NCBI GenBank assembly: GCA_027627225.1
Contig: CM051034.1
Coordinates: forward strand, 12,430,261 to 12,494,260
Direction: 5' to 3'
DNA from: Congeria kusceri
Lineage: Eukaryota > Mollusca > Bivalvia > Myida > Dreissenidae
DNA length: 64,000 nucleotides
The notes under the pieces are model-generated. The model had not been told where the DNA came from. It worked only from the letters and a program-made list of their open reading frames with translations, and ran no database searches. This document shows, piece after piece, positions 10,011 through 23,645 of the stretch (the stretch's first letter is position 1; each line of letters opens with the position of its first letter). The translations under genes were made by a program, and so were the position numbers.

Positions 10011-12030
10011 GGCGTGTTGTGGGAAACCCGGGCTTAATGCATGTGCGTAAAGTGTCGTCCCGTATCAGCCTCTGCAGTCCGCAAAGACTAATCCATGAGG
10101 GCACTTTCCTCTTTCAGCTCACCTGAGTGCTCGGTGAGCTTTTGGTATAGGGGACCTCTCCTGCGTCATCCATCGTATGTCGTCCGTTGTCCGTGTGCTG
10201 TCAACAATTTGTTTCGTTCTCATGCTGGGGACTTCACTTTTTATCCAATCTTAACTAAACTTGCACAGCTTGTGTATGACCATAAAATCTCTGATGGGAC
10301 TGTTATTGGGCCAGATCACACCAGTAACACTTGAGTTATTGGCCCTTTTTCATGCATGAAAGTGCAAAAATGCCTTTTTCCAACATATAGACTTTATGTT
10401 TCATCCAATCTTAACAAAACTTTCACAGTTTGTGTATGACCGTCAGATCTCATGAGATACCAAAATTGGGCCAGATCATGTTTCAAACACTGGAGTTATT
10501 GCCCTTTGTTTATGACAAAATATACAAAAATGAACATTATTCTGGATAGAGACTTCATTTTTCATCCAATCTTCACCAATCTTGCACAGTTTGTCTATTA
10601 CCATAAAATGACAGTTGAAGTCAAATATAAGCAAGATCGGACCAGAATCACCAGAGTTATTGCCCTTTGTTTGTGAAAAAAATATATGCAAAAATGCACA
10701 TTATTCTGGATAGAGACTTCATTTTTCATCCAATATTCACCAATCTTGCACATTGTCTATGACCATGAGATTACAGCTGAAGGCGAATATATGCAAGATC
10801 GGACCATAAACTCCTGAGTTATTGCTCTTTGTTTGTGAAAAAAAAATGCAAAAATAGACATTATTAAGGATTTACACTTCATTTTTCATCCAATCTTCAT
10901 CAATCTTGCACAGTTTGTCTGTGACCATAAGATTACAGGTCAGGTTGAATTTATAAACAAAATTGGGCCAGAAACACTGGAGTTATTGCCCTTTGTTTGT
11001 GAAAACAAATATACAAAAATGGACATTATTCAGGATAGAGACTTCATATTTCATCTAATCTTCGCCAATCTTGTACAGTTTGTCTATGACCATAAAATTA
11101 AAGGTGAAGTCGGATATAAGCAAAATTGGACCAGAAACACCTGATTTATAGCCCTTTGTTTGTAAAAAATATATACAAAAATGGACAGGATAGAGGCTTT
11201 ATTTTTCATCCAATTTTCACCAATTGTGCACAGTTTGTCTATGAACGTAAGATTACAGGTGAAGTCGAATATAAGCATGTTCAGGCCAGAAACACCAGAG
11301 TTATTGCCCCTTGTGTTTGGAAAAAAAACATCAACAAGTTATAAGTTGCACACACACTTTTTTATTCGATGTTGACCAAACTTACACAGTTTGCATATGA
11401 CCATAAAAATTGATTGATAACATTTGATTTCCAACAGTTGCAAACCTTGCATGCAGTTGTTTGTACATGCAACATTGATGGCTTCAGAGCCTGCATTAAC
11501 AAAAAGCAAAACTTGATCTTATAACACAGCCATTGCTATTATCACATTGCAACTAGTTCTTCAAAACTGTATGCCAAAAAGGCATCAAATTCTACTGTTT
11601 GTGCATTTTCCAGTATAGTCACTGACTTAATGAAAAAGGGTCAGGTAAGAATATCGAGAAATATGATTAGAGAACCATTAGCAAAAACACCGCACATCCA
11701 CTACCCACCTCATACTTTAGTTAGCACATTGCACTAGCCAATGTTTTAAACCAAATCGATCCTGTCCCCCTTTGCGTATTGTTCAGATACCATAATTTTC
11801 AAACCTGTAAAAACAGTATGGTCTTCATCTGTACCAGTTCTCAGGTGAATGCTTTGGGCCATCATGGCCCTCTTGTATGGTATTTTTTGTTTCAAGGAAG
11901 TCTCTTTTAAACATAAATCCACTGTAGTTGGAAAGTGCCATCCTGGATAAGCCTGTCCGGACTGCACAGGCTGATCCGGGACAACACTTTACACACATGC
12001 ATTTAAGCTGGTTTTCCCACGACACGCCTC
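10011..12030. mobile_element. Foldback element split by a nested repeat
   Basis: The left half (10011-10113) begins GGCGTGTTGTGGGAAACCCG, and the right half (11876-12030) ends CCCACGACACGCC. The two halves are the arms of the foldback family seen complete at 38739-38993. The break falls within the central CACTTTCC...TATGGTATTTTT stretch, and removal of 10114-11875 restores continuity with the 38.8-kb copy read in reverse. The host copy is therefore older than its insert. Confidence 0.75.
10114..11875 (+). repeat. Inserted array of ~150-170 bp units
   Basis: Begins CAGCTCACCTGAGTGCTCGG and ends GGGCCATCATGGCCCTCTTG, ends also recognisable at 1366-1413 and 35957. Inside are about eight diverged units with CATCCAATCTTCACCAATC, TTGCACAGTTTGTCTATGAC, a CAAGATCGGACCAGAAACAC-like block and GAGTTATTGCCCTTTG. 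Open stretches on either strand (for example 10095-10334) are side effects of the repeat. Confidence 0.75.
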
Positions 12031-12976
12031 ATTTCTAGTTAAAAACGTGAACTTCCTCCTCCATTCAGCTAATGTCCTTTTGGATGCTTGGTTTTGTAAA
12101 CAAATAGGGTAATAAGTGTATTGGATCTGTTTTAAATTACTGAGGGTGGTTTCCTCCCCTGCAACATTTGAAATTACAGCATTGTATAATGTTAGACATG
12201 GATGGTTGCTGAATGTTCACATAATGTGCAGACGACCAGACAAGGTTTATACATGTGCAATATACTCATGGGAAATCACAAGATTCACATAAACATAAAA
12301 ACGGTGTACATTTAAGAATACATATGGAATTGAAAATCAGACTCATAAATGCAAGGGTTTACTTAAGCTGATGCCCGCTTGCCTGTGCGGGGTTAAAATT
12401 GCAGCGGGCAAGTGATTTTCCAAAGGAGATAGCCCGCCGGGCAAGTCAGTTATCATAGAGACATCTCCACTATTTTTCCTTTGCGTTTTTACATCCATAG
12501 CTTACAACTATATGCCAAACTGATTTTGATTGGTTGTTTGTTTCCAAAATGGCGGACAATAGCGATTCCAAAGTTGTCGTAAAGTTTTTCCAATTGTTAA
12601 GAAAGTGTATAATTTCAATAAGGAAATCTATCAAATAAACAAACGTCAGAAAAAGAAAGAACAAGACAATATGGAAAATAGTCATGTAAACAAACTTTCC
12701 AGACCTCATGGCTTCATGTCGCTGTATAAATGAATGTCTGAAAAGCAGTTTTAAAAAGATCGAATATGAAAAATGTTTGAAGCTTGCAAAGCAGGCCTAT
12801 GAAGAGAGTCTCACTATTTCAAACTGTGACTAATTTGTTCATAATTTTACATGTTATCTAATAGTTAGATGATGGTATCTGAACATTAGAAAATAACAGT
12901 TGTGAATTCAGATTTGTTTCTGTTCATAGTTTTTATTCATAATAAAAGTCATTAGGTTTAATACATGTTTGCTGAA
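12031..12976. other. Intergenic, one GCCCGC inverted repeat
   Basis: At 12371-12446, TGCCCGCTTGCC, GCGGGCAAGTG and GCCCGCCGGGCAAG form overlapping inverted repeats, probably a short foldback relic. The rest shows nothing supported; the minus-strand hydrophobic frame at 12470-12709 has no splice or promoter context. Confidence 0.4.
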
Positions 12977-15519
12977 GTACAGTACATGCCACGCAAACCC
13001 GCAAAGTTTGCAAAATGCGACGAGCCGATTTGATCGCTAAGCGCAGATCGCTCGCTCGCGATGTCACGAAATTTCGCTAATTCTCGCGACGAAAACTCGT
13101 GCTTGTTTGCAAATTTTTGTGGTGAATAATTTTGTCCCACCACGAATCGTGACGAGAAATTAGTAAAATGCACACCTGTACACAATATTTTCACTTGGCG
13201 GTGAATAAATTGTTTGTGTCAGAAAACATTGTGGAATTAATATTTTAATGTATTCCTTTGAATTATATTAGCTACAAAATAATTTAAATTAAGATGTGAC
13301 ATTTCTTGCAGAAGATTTAAAATATAAAAGAAATACACTTTCTATTGTATACATGAAAAAACAGCATTCAAAATGAACGTAATATTGTTCGTTTGAAATT
13401 TTGAAATGGGTATGTGATAGGGTGTGTTTGTTGTTTGTAAATATGTTCCGTTTATTATTTTCACGGCATACTATTTATTAGATTGTTCTTAATAGGTTTC
13501 TGAGTAAAACTTTGTGTTCATTATTGTATATGTGCTTCGTTTATTTATATGTTGTTTTTGTTTGAAACGCTTACTGTTTTATTACTTCAAGTACACGATC
13601 AGCGTTGGATTTTGTCTTGTATTTTGTTCTGGTTCAAAATCTACATGTATAAAACATTCAACGTGTTATATTTGTTGTGTTTATATATGATTATGACCTA
13701 CATGTACATGTATGTACATCTACGTGTATGTCGAATATTATTGCTCTTCCATTGGTTGTCCCATCTTCGTTGATAACAACATAAATGCACACATTGATGA
13801 AAAAGAAAGAACAATTATTCATTAAAATCGAACGCAATAAAATTTAATGCAAATATCACAATATAGACAAATATTCCACGGATTAAAAGGACACATTGTA
13901 TAATGTGCATGTATGTTCACAAAATTACCATGATCAATGTCTACAATCTGCAAACAAATATTTTTAAATATGAATAATTTCATTACTGAAAAGGAACATT
14001 AAACATTTTTTGACCTTAATAACATTCATTATAAATGTACTAACTGTAATATATGTACGATTTAATTAGTGCAACTTTTTATGGAAAGTTATTGGTAAAA
14101 ATAATTAAGTTATATCTCAATGTATCGGGTCATAATTTACAAATATTATAAAACGAAACTGTAATAAAAAGTAAAACAATACTGCAATATAAATTTTAGT
14201 TAGTTGATTAAAGGCGTTAAATGGATGCTCGTTTTTCGTGCCTACATTATATCAACAACAACAACATTTATAGTTAAGTTTATTATCAAAATAAAAGGTC
14301 AAATATAATTATGTGCTAATTGACAAGAATTTGTTTTAATAGTTACACATTTCTTTTCTTTTTTTTACGCAAATTAATTCGAATCAATACAGTGTTTATT
14401 GTCAAACAAAACAGATAGTTGCAAGAGATGTTTGCACCCTTTAGGCTTTCACGACCCTTCCATTTTAAACAATTAAGAACTGCTATCGCAGATCAGTCCA
14501 CAGTCGCACAACATGTAATTGTCGGTAATTGACACTGATTAGCGATAAGATACTGCGGATTAGCGACACTGGAAGACTTTTTGAATCTCTATTTTGTTCA
14601 ACAAACATCCGCGTTGTGAACGCAAATAATCGCATATTCAATGTATTACCAGTTAACTGCCTTAATAATCGGAAAACTGGTTATTCGGTGACATTACAAA
14701 AAAAACTTATAGTATTATGATATAACCACCTTCAATACAACTGAAGAACATGATTATTATAACATATAGTGTCAAAACGTCGGCGATTTGCTTCTTTATG
14801 ATGATTATAAATATGATAAAATTGAATATGCTGGTGCACGGATGAGGATGACATATATGTACATGTAAACAAATAATCTGAATGGATACTCTAAAAGAAG
14901 GAATGTTTGAAATAATCGTGCCCATGAAGAATAAGATAATAATGCGTTTTTATAATCATCACAAGAAGCTCATTAGTGAAATGTGACATATATGTAATAG
15001 GGGTGATTATTTGTAGTGAACAAAAGAACAATCAGTGATTTATAATTTTTAGTTTATTTTAATGGTTATTGTCCGAATTGTATATGTAATCTTAAACGTA
15101 TTTACACTATATAAACTCATTGTGACTTTTATATGCGTTTTCACTGTTTTCTTTGATTAATACTGTCAAATAATAGTGCTTTATTATATAATTATTTATT
15201 AATTAACCGTAATATGTAGGATACAAAATTAATATATCTACATTTAACATACACTGTGCAACACACAATGTAGAATGTTGCAATAAGCTGTAAAAACTGT
15301 ACAACTCTTAATTTTAAAGAGCAGATGCACACATACCTGTAAAATTGCCACCAATTGCGACGAAATTTCGTGACATATTCGTTGCGAAATCTCGCGCTGG
15401 GGCCGCCTGCTATATTTCGTGAATCGTCGCAAACTTTCGTGACGTCACTTCGCGAATATTGATAGAAGGCTCTTCACGACAGCGCGAATTCTGCAGGTTT
15501 CGCGTGGCACGTACTGTAC
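12977..15519. mobile_element. 2.5-kb inverted-repeat element
   Basis: The left end GTACAGTACATGCCACGC is matched in inverse by the right end GCGTGGCACGTACTGTAC. The first and last 200 bases are rich in TCGCGA, TTTCGCGAA and CGACGAA words, in contrast to the AT-rich interior. No convincing transposase frame exists, so it is probably non-autonomous. A target duplication is not clear. Confidence 0.6.
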
Positions 15520-15984
15520 ATACAGTGACACATTTGTATGCTTTAGGTATCAAAAACATTGACTTAAAGATGGGGCAACCTTTTTTCACTGGGGGAAAGT
15601 AGATGTTCAAAGTAACTTGCCCCCTGGGAAAGTGAAGGTCAAATCCTTAGGTAAACCCCTGCATAAATGGTACCCCACTTTAAAGTTGTGGATGTGTATG
15701 TACATATTCTTTATTTAAAACATTGCAGAATCTTTTTGAAATGTCTACTACATTATTAATCGTTACTACTTTAGTATGCTTTAAATTCGGGAGGACGAAT
15801 TTTCGCATTTTTCACCCCAGAAAGATCCTTTTTTTAATTTGCATGTTCTTGAATTCGCGTCATCGTCATCATGTGAATTCAAAACTGAAAGTAATTGACC
15901 TAAAAAAATAAAATTAATATCACTTGCCGCTAGCGTTACCCTTCCATGAAAGAAAATAATGACATATACTGCTAGCATTATTAT
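15520..15984. other. No supported feature
   Basis: AT-rich DNA between two repeats. The minus-strand frames at 15781-16159 arise from the start of the following array. Confidence 0.4.
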
Positions 15985-17660
15985 GCCCTCCTTCGAAGAA
16001 TTGGGGGTATCTTGCTTTGCACCTGTCCATCGGTCCGTCGGATGGTCGGTCTGTCTGTAGACCATTTTGTTTCCGCACGATATCTAGAGAACGCTTTGAC
16101 CTACGATCATGAAAGTTGGTATGCTGGTTACTTGGGAGGAAAGGAAGACGCCTATACATTATGAGGTCAACAGGTCAAGGTCACCGTTGCTAAAAATCGA
16201 AAAACGGTGTCCGCTCAATAACTTGAGAACGATTAGAGATATTTTAATGAAACTTTACACATAGATACCTTATATCGAGACCTTGTTTGGAATTGCATAT
16301 GAGATGGGTGGGGTCAAGGTCAAGGTCACCGTAACTAAAAATAGAAAAACGGTTTCCGCTCAATAACTTAAGAACGCATAGAGATATTTTAATGAAACTT
16401 CATACAAAGATACCTTATATTGAGACCTCGCTTGGGATTGCATATGGGGTGGGTTGGATCAAGGTCACTGTTACTAAAAATAGAAAAACGGTCTCTGCTC
16501 AATAACTTGAGAACGTATTGAGATATTTTAATGAAAGTTCATACATACATACCTTATATTGAGACCTCGCTTGGGATTGTATATAGGATGGGTGGGGTCA
16601 AGGTCAAGGTCACCATTACTAAAAATAGAAAAAATGGTTTCCTCTCAATAACTTTAGAACGCATCGAGATATTTTAATGAAACTTAATACATATATACCC
16701 TATATCGAGACCTCGCTTGGGATTGCATATGGGTTGGGTGGGTCAAGGTCACCATTACTAAAAATAGAAAAATGGTTTCCGCTCAATAACTTTAGAATCC
16801 ATTAAGATATTTTAATGAAACTTCATACATAAATACCTTATATCATGACCTGGCATGGGATTACACATCGGGTGGGTGGGGTCAAGATCAAGGTCACCAT
16901 AACTAAAAATAGAAAAACGGTTTCTGCTCAATAACTTAAGAACGCATCGAGGTATTTTAATGAAATTTCATACATATATACCTTATATCGAAGCCTTGCT
17001 TGAGATTGCATATGGGATGGGTGGGGTCTAGGTCAATGTGACAGTTACTAAAAATAGAAAATGGTTTCCGCTTAATAACTTGAGAACGCATCAAGATATT
17101 TTAATGAAACTTCCTACATAGATATCTTATATTAAGACCTCTTTTGGGATTGCATATGTGGTGGCTGGGGTCAAGGTCAATGTCACCATTACTAAAGATA
17201 GAAAAACGCTTTTCGCTCAATAACTTGACAAGCATTGAGATATTTTAATGAAACTTCATACATAGATACCTTATATCGAGACCTCGCTTGGGATTGCATA
17301 TCGGTTGGGTGGGGTCAAGGTCACCGTTGCTAAAAGTAGAAAATGGTTTCCGCTCAATAACTTGAGAACTCATCGAGATATTTTAATTAAACTTCATACA
17401 TAGATACCTTATATTGGGACCTCTCTTGGGATTGCATATTGGGTCGGTGGGGTCAAGGTCGCCATTACTATAAATAGAAAAACGGGTTCCGCTCAATAAC
17501 TTGAGAACGCAGCGAGATTTTTTAATGAAACTTCGTACATAGATACCATATATCGAGACCTCGCTTGGCATTGCTTATTAAAAAAAATTCTTAACAATTG
17601 CACATATTCACAACTTGGCTGCAAGTCGGGGGGGGCATACATGTTTTACAAACATCTCTT
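15985..17660 (+). repeat. Long array of ~140-bp units, TATGCCCTCC type
   Basis: Starts TATGCCCTCCTTCGAAGAA, followed by CATCGGTCCGTCGGATGG and GTCTGTCTG. About ten units follow with ATACCTTATATCGAGACCTC, GGGATTGCATATGGG, GGTGGGGTCAAGGTCAAGG, ACTAAAAATAGAAAAACGG and CGCTCAATAACTTGAGAACG. It ends GGGGGGGCATACATG, the inverse of the starting box. It shares this design with 487, 4185, 46420 and 51322. Confidence 0.8.
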
Positions 17661-19850
17661 GTTGTACCAAGAGGTTACTAGTAGTACATTGTCAGTTGCC
17701 AGTTAGTCGATAATTGATTTTATGCAATTGTTTTTGTTATAACTAAGCGTGAAAAACAACAACGCACATTAACAATAGACTGCTTTCACACATTTCCACA
17801 CCTATGCCGTTGATATAAATTGCTTATAATAACATATTTGGGCTTATTACCTTATGGTACATTACGATGTAAAAGTAGCATACTTTCCGATTTTTAACAT
17901 TCATACATAATTTTTTATTCGCGCTGGTTGTGAATTCGTGAGGAAATAAAATCGCAAATATTAGCGAAAATAAAACCCACGCGAATAAAACCAGTTTTAC
18001 AGTATATTGCATTTGTTCATACTTTGAAGCTGACCAAATTTCCGACTTATTTCACTGTTACTTTCAAACTGAACGTGTGTTTACCATCATACATTTTTGA
18101 CTGAGCGTGCATTTACCCCCATAAAGTCTTGTACCTTTACGCTCTATGCGAAAAGTTATCTAGAGCCGTGAATGTTCCTGGAAAGATCATTCAACTTGTA
18201 TTGACTGAATTTGTAATGGCAGCCCATTATGTTTCATAGATGGTATTGATATTTGACACATGTTTGAATTTCATTTAAAGATGTCCTACTCTAATCTGTA
18301 TTTAAGTGGTTTGTTAATTTACTGAATGCAAAGAACTCACTGGGGGTGTAGCAGTTTCAGAGGTATGAAAAAAAAAGAAAAGAAAATGCAGTCTTTTGAA
18401 ATGTGCAATAAATACAAGAAATAAGCTTATCATTCTGTTCAATATGTGCAAAGTTGCTGAAGATAGTAACTATTTCAAATTGTAGACTTGTAGTTTTATA
18501 TAATTATTTGATTTTAAATGCTTACAAATTATAATATAAATCCCTGTTAAGTATTTTAGTACACATACTTGTTTTTTGGTTTGAGTGGTATTGGTAAGAA
18601 AAATATCGCCAAAGTGTATCATGCATTTTTTCCATATACAGACATCATCTAATAGATCTTGGAGGCGAAATATTGCCTTATTATCAATGCCCGTATCAGG
18701 CAGCTACTTCCCCAACTGCGGTTAAAGAAACCCACGCAAGTCCAAGGTTATTTACCCTGTATGTAGCATTAATAGTTTACAATTTTATAGCCTTTAGTAT
18801 GGTCACAGTATGATTTTGCACACTGCTCTTGTTAGCCATCGTCGAAACCCACGGTATATATTCTGTTATCACTACATTATATACCGTGGCAGAATAGCCT
18901 GTTAAAAGTTCGTTTTCATGAATATTAAAGAGCCACCTGCAGACCAATGAAATTATCATGAAATTTTAAGTAACATTGAATACTCCTCGCATGAAGTCTG
19001 GAAAACAATATCAGTCGACCTGTTACTAAATCACTGAGTACACACCGCTCGAAAATCGGCCACGTGCAAGATTACGGTAAATATGATAAAAGCAAACACT
19101 GCCCACATGCGACTGTTTTAATACCACGTCGTTTCGATTGGTTGAATTTTCCGTGCCAACTTTGACACAGAAGCAATGAGATGTCTCATTAATAATTCAT
19201 GAGTACAAAGTTTAGCTAGCCTAATTGCCCACGGTTGAACAAGAAGCATAGCGTATTTGAGTGAACGTGGGTTCCGACGAAGTTTGTTAGCTTGCGTGAA
19301 CAATAGGCCTTTCCAGGTTTTGCCATGAGCAATTCAAACTCCTCCCAAGCTATTTTGTTAACAAATAAGGCAGCGTTTCCATAAGTCCGTATCAGTATAT
19401 CGGTGTCCGTATAAAAATCGAACATAATTGAAAATCGTTGGGCCTGTTCCATATCTCCGTATCCGCATGTCCATGTCTATATAGTGTGTCGGTATAGAAT
19501 CGATCTGAGTGATGTTATTCGGAAGCAGACGAGATACGGACACCATTTAGCAAGATGAAGGGCAATTTGTATGCTCTGTAAACCACATGAAGTATATAGA
19601 TATTTATTTATATATTCTAAATAGTAGGGAATTTGTTGGACTCTGTAAAATGCTAACAAATTGAAGGGAGTTGAATTTGAATAAATGCTGTCAAATGTAG
19701 GGAATTCGTTGGAATTGGTTAAATTCTCTCAAATGGTTTAGTATTGGTTTGATTTTCCCGCAGTAACTATCATTAAAATGAGTATGCTGGTCTAATCTTG
19801 ACATTTTGAAAACTAGAATCATAAAGAAAGACAATAATAAATACACGGAT
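17661..19850. other. Mostly unremarkable, GTCCGTAT words near 19365-19560
   Basis: No exon was supported. Between 19365 and 19560, repeated CCGTAT/GTATCGG words resemble subterminal repeats of a hAT-like element. TAGGGATGTAAAC followed by GGATACGGATCCGGATAC at 19852-19900 looks like one such element end. Complete boundaries could not be drawn. Confidence 0.35.
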
Positions 19851-19964
19851 AGGGATGTAAACTGCATCCGAATTGAAATTTTGCGGATACGGATCCGGAT
19901 ACAAAAACCTTGCCTTAATTAACAGTCATCGAACATTGCAAACAAATCTCATGCTTGTGTGAAT

Positions 19965-20190
19965 AAGTTAACCGTTAAACACGTTATATCCAAGTGCACT
20001 GACAGGATAACATTGCAGAATAATTCGCATATGATTAATATTTGTGGAAACATCTATTGTGAGCAATTGACCTTACAATTTGGGATTTATAAACATACCT
20101 ACATTGATCAAACTCCGACATGTTGGATCACAAGCCAGGTGACTAAGTCAAATATTAGGAAAATAGTACTAATACAAGAACAGCATTAAA
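19965..20190 (+). pseudogene. Dispersed repeat with coding-like frame, copy 1
   Basis: This frame contains HVISKCTDRITLQNN, then MINICGNIYCEQ. It aligns at nucleotide and protein level with the minus-strand frame at 41914-42135, which has MISKCDDWIILKIN, then MMDICGSVYY. Matching spacing suggests a former protein-coding segment of a mobile or duplicated gene. No acceptor, donor or start is convincing, and no family is recognised. Confidence 0.35.
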
Positions 20191-20474
20191 AAAAATAAAA
20201 AAATGTTTCTTTTAAGGGGGGGGGGTCTACCCTCAGACCTCGGGATAAAAAGTCTGACACGCTAACCTCTCGGGTATTCTGACTTGTATGCTTTTCAGTG
20301 TATTTTTTACTTTATGTAAGTGATACATGTGTTTTCAACAATGTTAACAAAGACAACAGAAACACTCCAAATTATTTATTATGATTATCATTCTGATCAT
20401 TAACGTCCAGATATTACTTGTGTAAATGTCAAACAAGTTTTAGGTACCTCATTTTGGGCCTCAGTATTTGTAAA

Positions 20475-20606
20475 AATAAAAATAATATGTCTTTTTATCA
20501 CCAGTCGACAAAAAAATTAAAAATAATATGTCTTTTTATCACCAGTCAACAAAAAATTTAAAAATAATATGTCTTTTTATCACCAGTCGACAAAAAAAAT
20601 AAAAAT
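20475..20606 (+). repeat. Three copies of a 41-bp unit
   Basis: AATAATATGTCTTTTTATC followed by ACCAGTCGACAAAAA is repeated three times at exactly 41-base spacing (TGTC at 20488, 20529 and 20570), with only small differences. Confidence 0.85.
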
Positions 20607-22999
20607 AAAAATGAATTTTTTTTTTTAATATTTATTTTCAAAATAAAACATTTTTTAACAGTCACAGCCAAAAACATGCACTTTTAAGACATACTAGTAA
20701 AAATAAAATAGCTGAAAACTCTTTAACTATGTATTTGAACAGAATTAAACAATCATTATTTGATACTTATCCAAACATTTATTATTTTTAACTTGACAAC
20801 TGCTTTTGTTTCATATTGTATTGTCATATTTCTGTGTTTGTACACTTGTTATTATTTTAATTTAAAACATTAATTAGCCGGCACTTTCGTTGAACCCGGT
20901 ATCTTGTCAATTTTCATTCTTTTTGTAACTACTAGATCATCTGGAGCTCACTTACTTAATACTGAAATTTAGTAGTTTTCCCGACCTGTTTACTTTTATT
21001 CATACTTTAAATTGACATGGCCTATAAGTTTACTCTAAAAGCTTACCTATTTTCAAACTGGTCCGATGCAATCATTAGGCAATTTATACAGTTTAATAAT
21101 GCATATAATTTAGGTATGGACACTCAAAGTGATTACATTTCTTTCACATAAATTGGTAACGATGTCAGAAACTGTGTTGTTCTATGCTATTTTGCGAATT
21201 GAAATGGATTCTCTTTCGTTTTTTATCAATTTTCAGATTTTTTCTGCCGATTTGGGGGAAAGGGCCTGGCCTTTTTATAGGGAATATTAGCACGAAATGC
21301 CTGATTTGGGGGGAAAAAATAAGCAATTTTGGGGGAAGATATTAACAGCTATAAGATGTTTACAATCCACACATTACTAATTGTAAGCGTCATGTAATTG
21401 TAGTATGATTTGTCACTATTCCCCTGTCATCTGGCTTTTCTAGGAACACTGGCCACTGGAGGAACCTACCGCAATGTTTTTATTGTTTTAATTGATATAT
21501 ATTTTACTGTCAGTGCTGTATATGAATATTATGGCATTAACAAAAGCACTTGTACATTTAAATTACTTGCACTATATTAAATGTATTAAACATTGTAGTT
21601 TATTGTTCATTGCAGTAATTTGAATAACTTTAAATATAATTTTCATGTCAACATGTATACACTCACTGTTATAATATTTTTACAAGTGCTTCACAAAATA
21701 TTAATGAACTAAAATTTGTAAATAGTATACTATAATGAATTGTTGCACTCTGGTTAACATGAAAAGGTTGAACAAAATATATATCAATTAGAAGTAAGAA
21801 CTCAAGAACAATCCACTTTGACTTTACTGTTCGAAATGTAAACATACCCCCCCCCCCATAACCAGTCCATTTGACATATTCCAGGCACGAAATTTCACAC
21901 TCCATTTATCGATAAGATAATCCTTTAATTAGTTGTGTCCACTGATTCTATGACAAGACAGTGAATGCTGACAAACAGCTCCTTGTTGTCACAAATTTGA
22001 TAATGAATTTTGGAGATGAAACCACGCACCTGCCAGACTGTTACTAGACTGGATATTGGAAATTAATGGTTTGTGTTATAAACTATGTGTTCTATACAAA
22101 AACCAGTCCTTACATTTTGCCTAATTTATATTCGTACTCAAAGTGTTTCGTCTCCATCGGGAAATAAATGGAATTAGTAATTTTTATTGGAACATAGTAC
22201 AAAACATTTTAGCTATCGGCATATTTTTTTTTTGTGCTATGAATAAAATACAAAGTCGGCGGGGAAATTATAAATAAAATTCACAAAAGTTACTTTTATT
22301 TTTATTTGATTTTGTCAAAATTTAGGGTCGGCGCTCCCGTAAAACAAAAGAAAAAAAAATGTTGGCCTTAGCTGTAAATATGAGTGTATACAAGGTGAGT
22401 TTTAGCAACTGCTATCCCAAAATAAGCTGCACAATATGATACTGTCTCAATGAGTATCTTTTATAGTATGGTTATCATGTCATACACTTTGGGGTTTTAT
22501 GTAAAGCAAATCAATGTTTATTGTTGAGTGTAGATACAAAATGGCATTGTCAACATAATGTAATACAGTGACATTTTCATGATAGGCTGAAACACACACA
22601 CCGCAATTATTCACTTATTACTCCATGGCATTTGATAAGCTTTCATTGACTTCAGCTGCATTAAAATGAAATTAATTAAACATAATATCAAATATTGTCA
22701 ACCCATACATGTATATGTATATATCAGTACAGTTTCTTTGAAACCTTATCTGCAGTATGGCTATATACACATGTATCTAAACATGTAAGAATGGCCTAAA
22801 ACTGTATTCTTTTCATCCATTTTCTAAAAACAACAAAGATAATACTAGATTTTATATTTCAGAGACAAGTGAAAAGAATTTTCCTAATTCAATTTATGTT
22901 TTGACTCCTCTAAATGTACATTGAAATAATAAAAAGTATGTCGTATACGTTATTAGATATGCAAAGATATATTCGTATCCGGATGTGGAAATGATGATT
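20607..22999. other. AT-rich, possible worn element at 22200-22380
   Basis: GTCGGCGGGGAAATTATAAA and GGGTCGGCGCTCCCG at 22255-22345 flank an AT-rich core, perhaps a small element, but boundaries are uncertain. At 21431 an acceptor-like TTTTCTAG precedes a short open stretch (see rejected items). The rest shows nothing. Confidence 0.3.
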
Positions 23000-23320
23000 A
23001 TACTGCCACTTTTACAGGGATTCGATCAATGATACTAAGTCATGGTAACAAGATACTGTGGGGTGGGAACGACATAACTATGTCGCGGGAACATGTTAGT
23101 AAGTCATGGGAGAGTTAGTAAGTCGTGCCCATGAGATCTTATGTTGTGGTAACAAGATATTATATGAGATAATCTCGTGGAAATGACATAGCGCAGCATT
23201 ACCACGACTTACTAATTCGTTCCAACGACTTAGTTATGTCGTTCTGATGAGATATAATCTGATGGGAATGAGATACTATCAGGAACGACATGATATCTCG
23301 TGGGAACAACATAGTTTCTC
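23000..23320. repeat. Interspersed words of GGGAACGACATA and its complement
   Basis: Short words such as GTGGGAACGACATA, TAACAAGATACT, ACTTAGTTATGTCGTT and TAGTAAGTCATGG recur in both orientations over about 300 bases with irregular spacing. It looks like a decayed dispersed repeat made of direct and inverted copies of a roughly 12-20 base word. The frame at 23247-23561 is a by-product. Confidence 0.55.
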
Positions 23321-23389
23321 ATTGGAATCAGTTGTTGCACAACGTGTCTACTATAGAAAATTTTGTACATTTCTTCTGTGTCATACGAC

Positions 23390-23645
23390 AATAAATAGCA
23401 TCGTCATAACCTTGTCGCAGAGATTTGGACAAGTTCACAATTTTCTATGCCATACCCATTTCCTTATTCTGACGTGTGGCAGCCTACGACGCCCTACAAC
23501 TGTTTTACAATCATACAATATGTTTGTCGGACGTCAATTGTGTATCGCAAGACTGTCGTAGGATGATTTCATTGTTGTGCAATAGTCGTATGAATATTGC
23601 AAAATTTAATATAAACAGCTCTGAACTTGTCGTACGACACATGTT
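23390..23645. repeat. GTCGTACGAC-type word cluster
   Basis: GTCGTAACC-like, CCTACGACGCC, CTGTCGTAGG, AGTCGTATG and TTGTCGTACGACA words occur along this stretch in both orientations, similar in style to the preceding block but with a different word. Confidence 0.4.

Noticed and set aside
12470..12709. Minus-strand 79-codon frame with hydrophobic stretch
   Set aside because: AT-rich DNA commonly yields Phe/Leu/Ile-rich frames of this size; no supporting signals.
21431..21580. Acceptor-like TTTTCTAG followed by a frame with TLATGGTYRNV, reminiscent of Harbinger transposases
   Set aside because: The resemblance is ten residues long and the following residues do not continue it; no other transposase piece was seen nearby.
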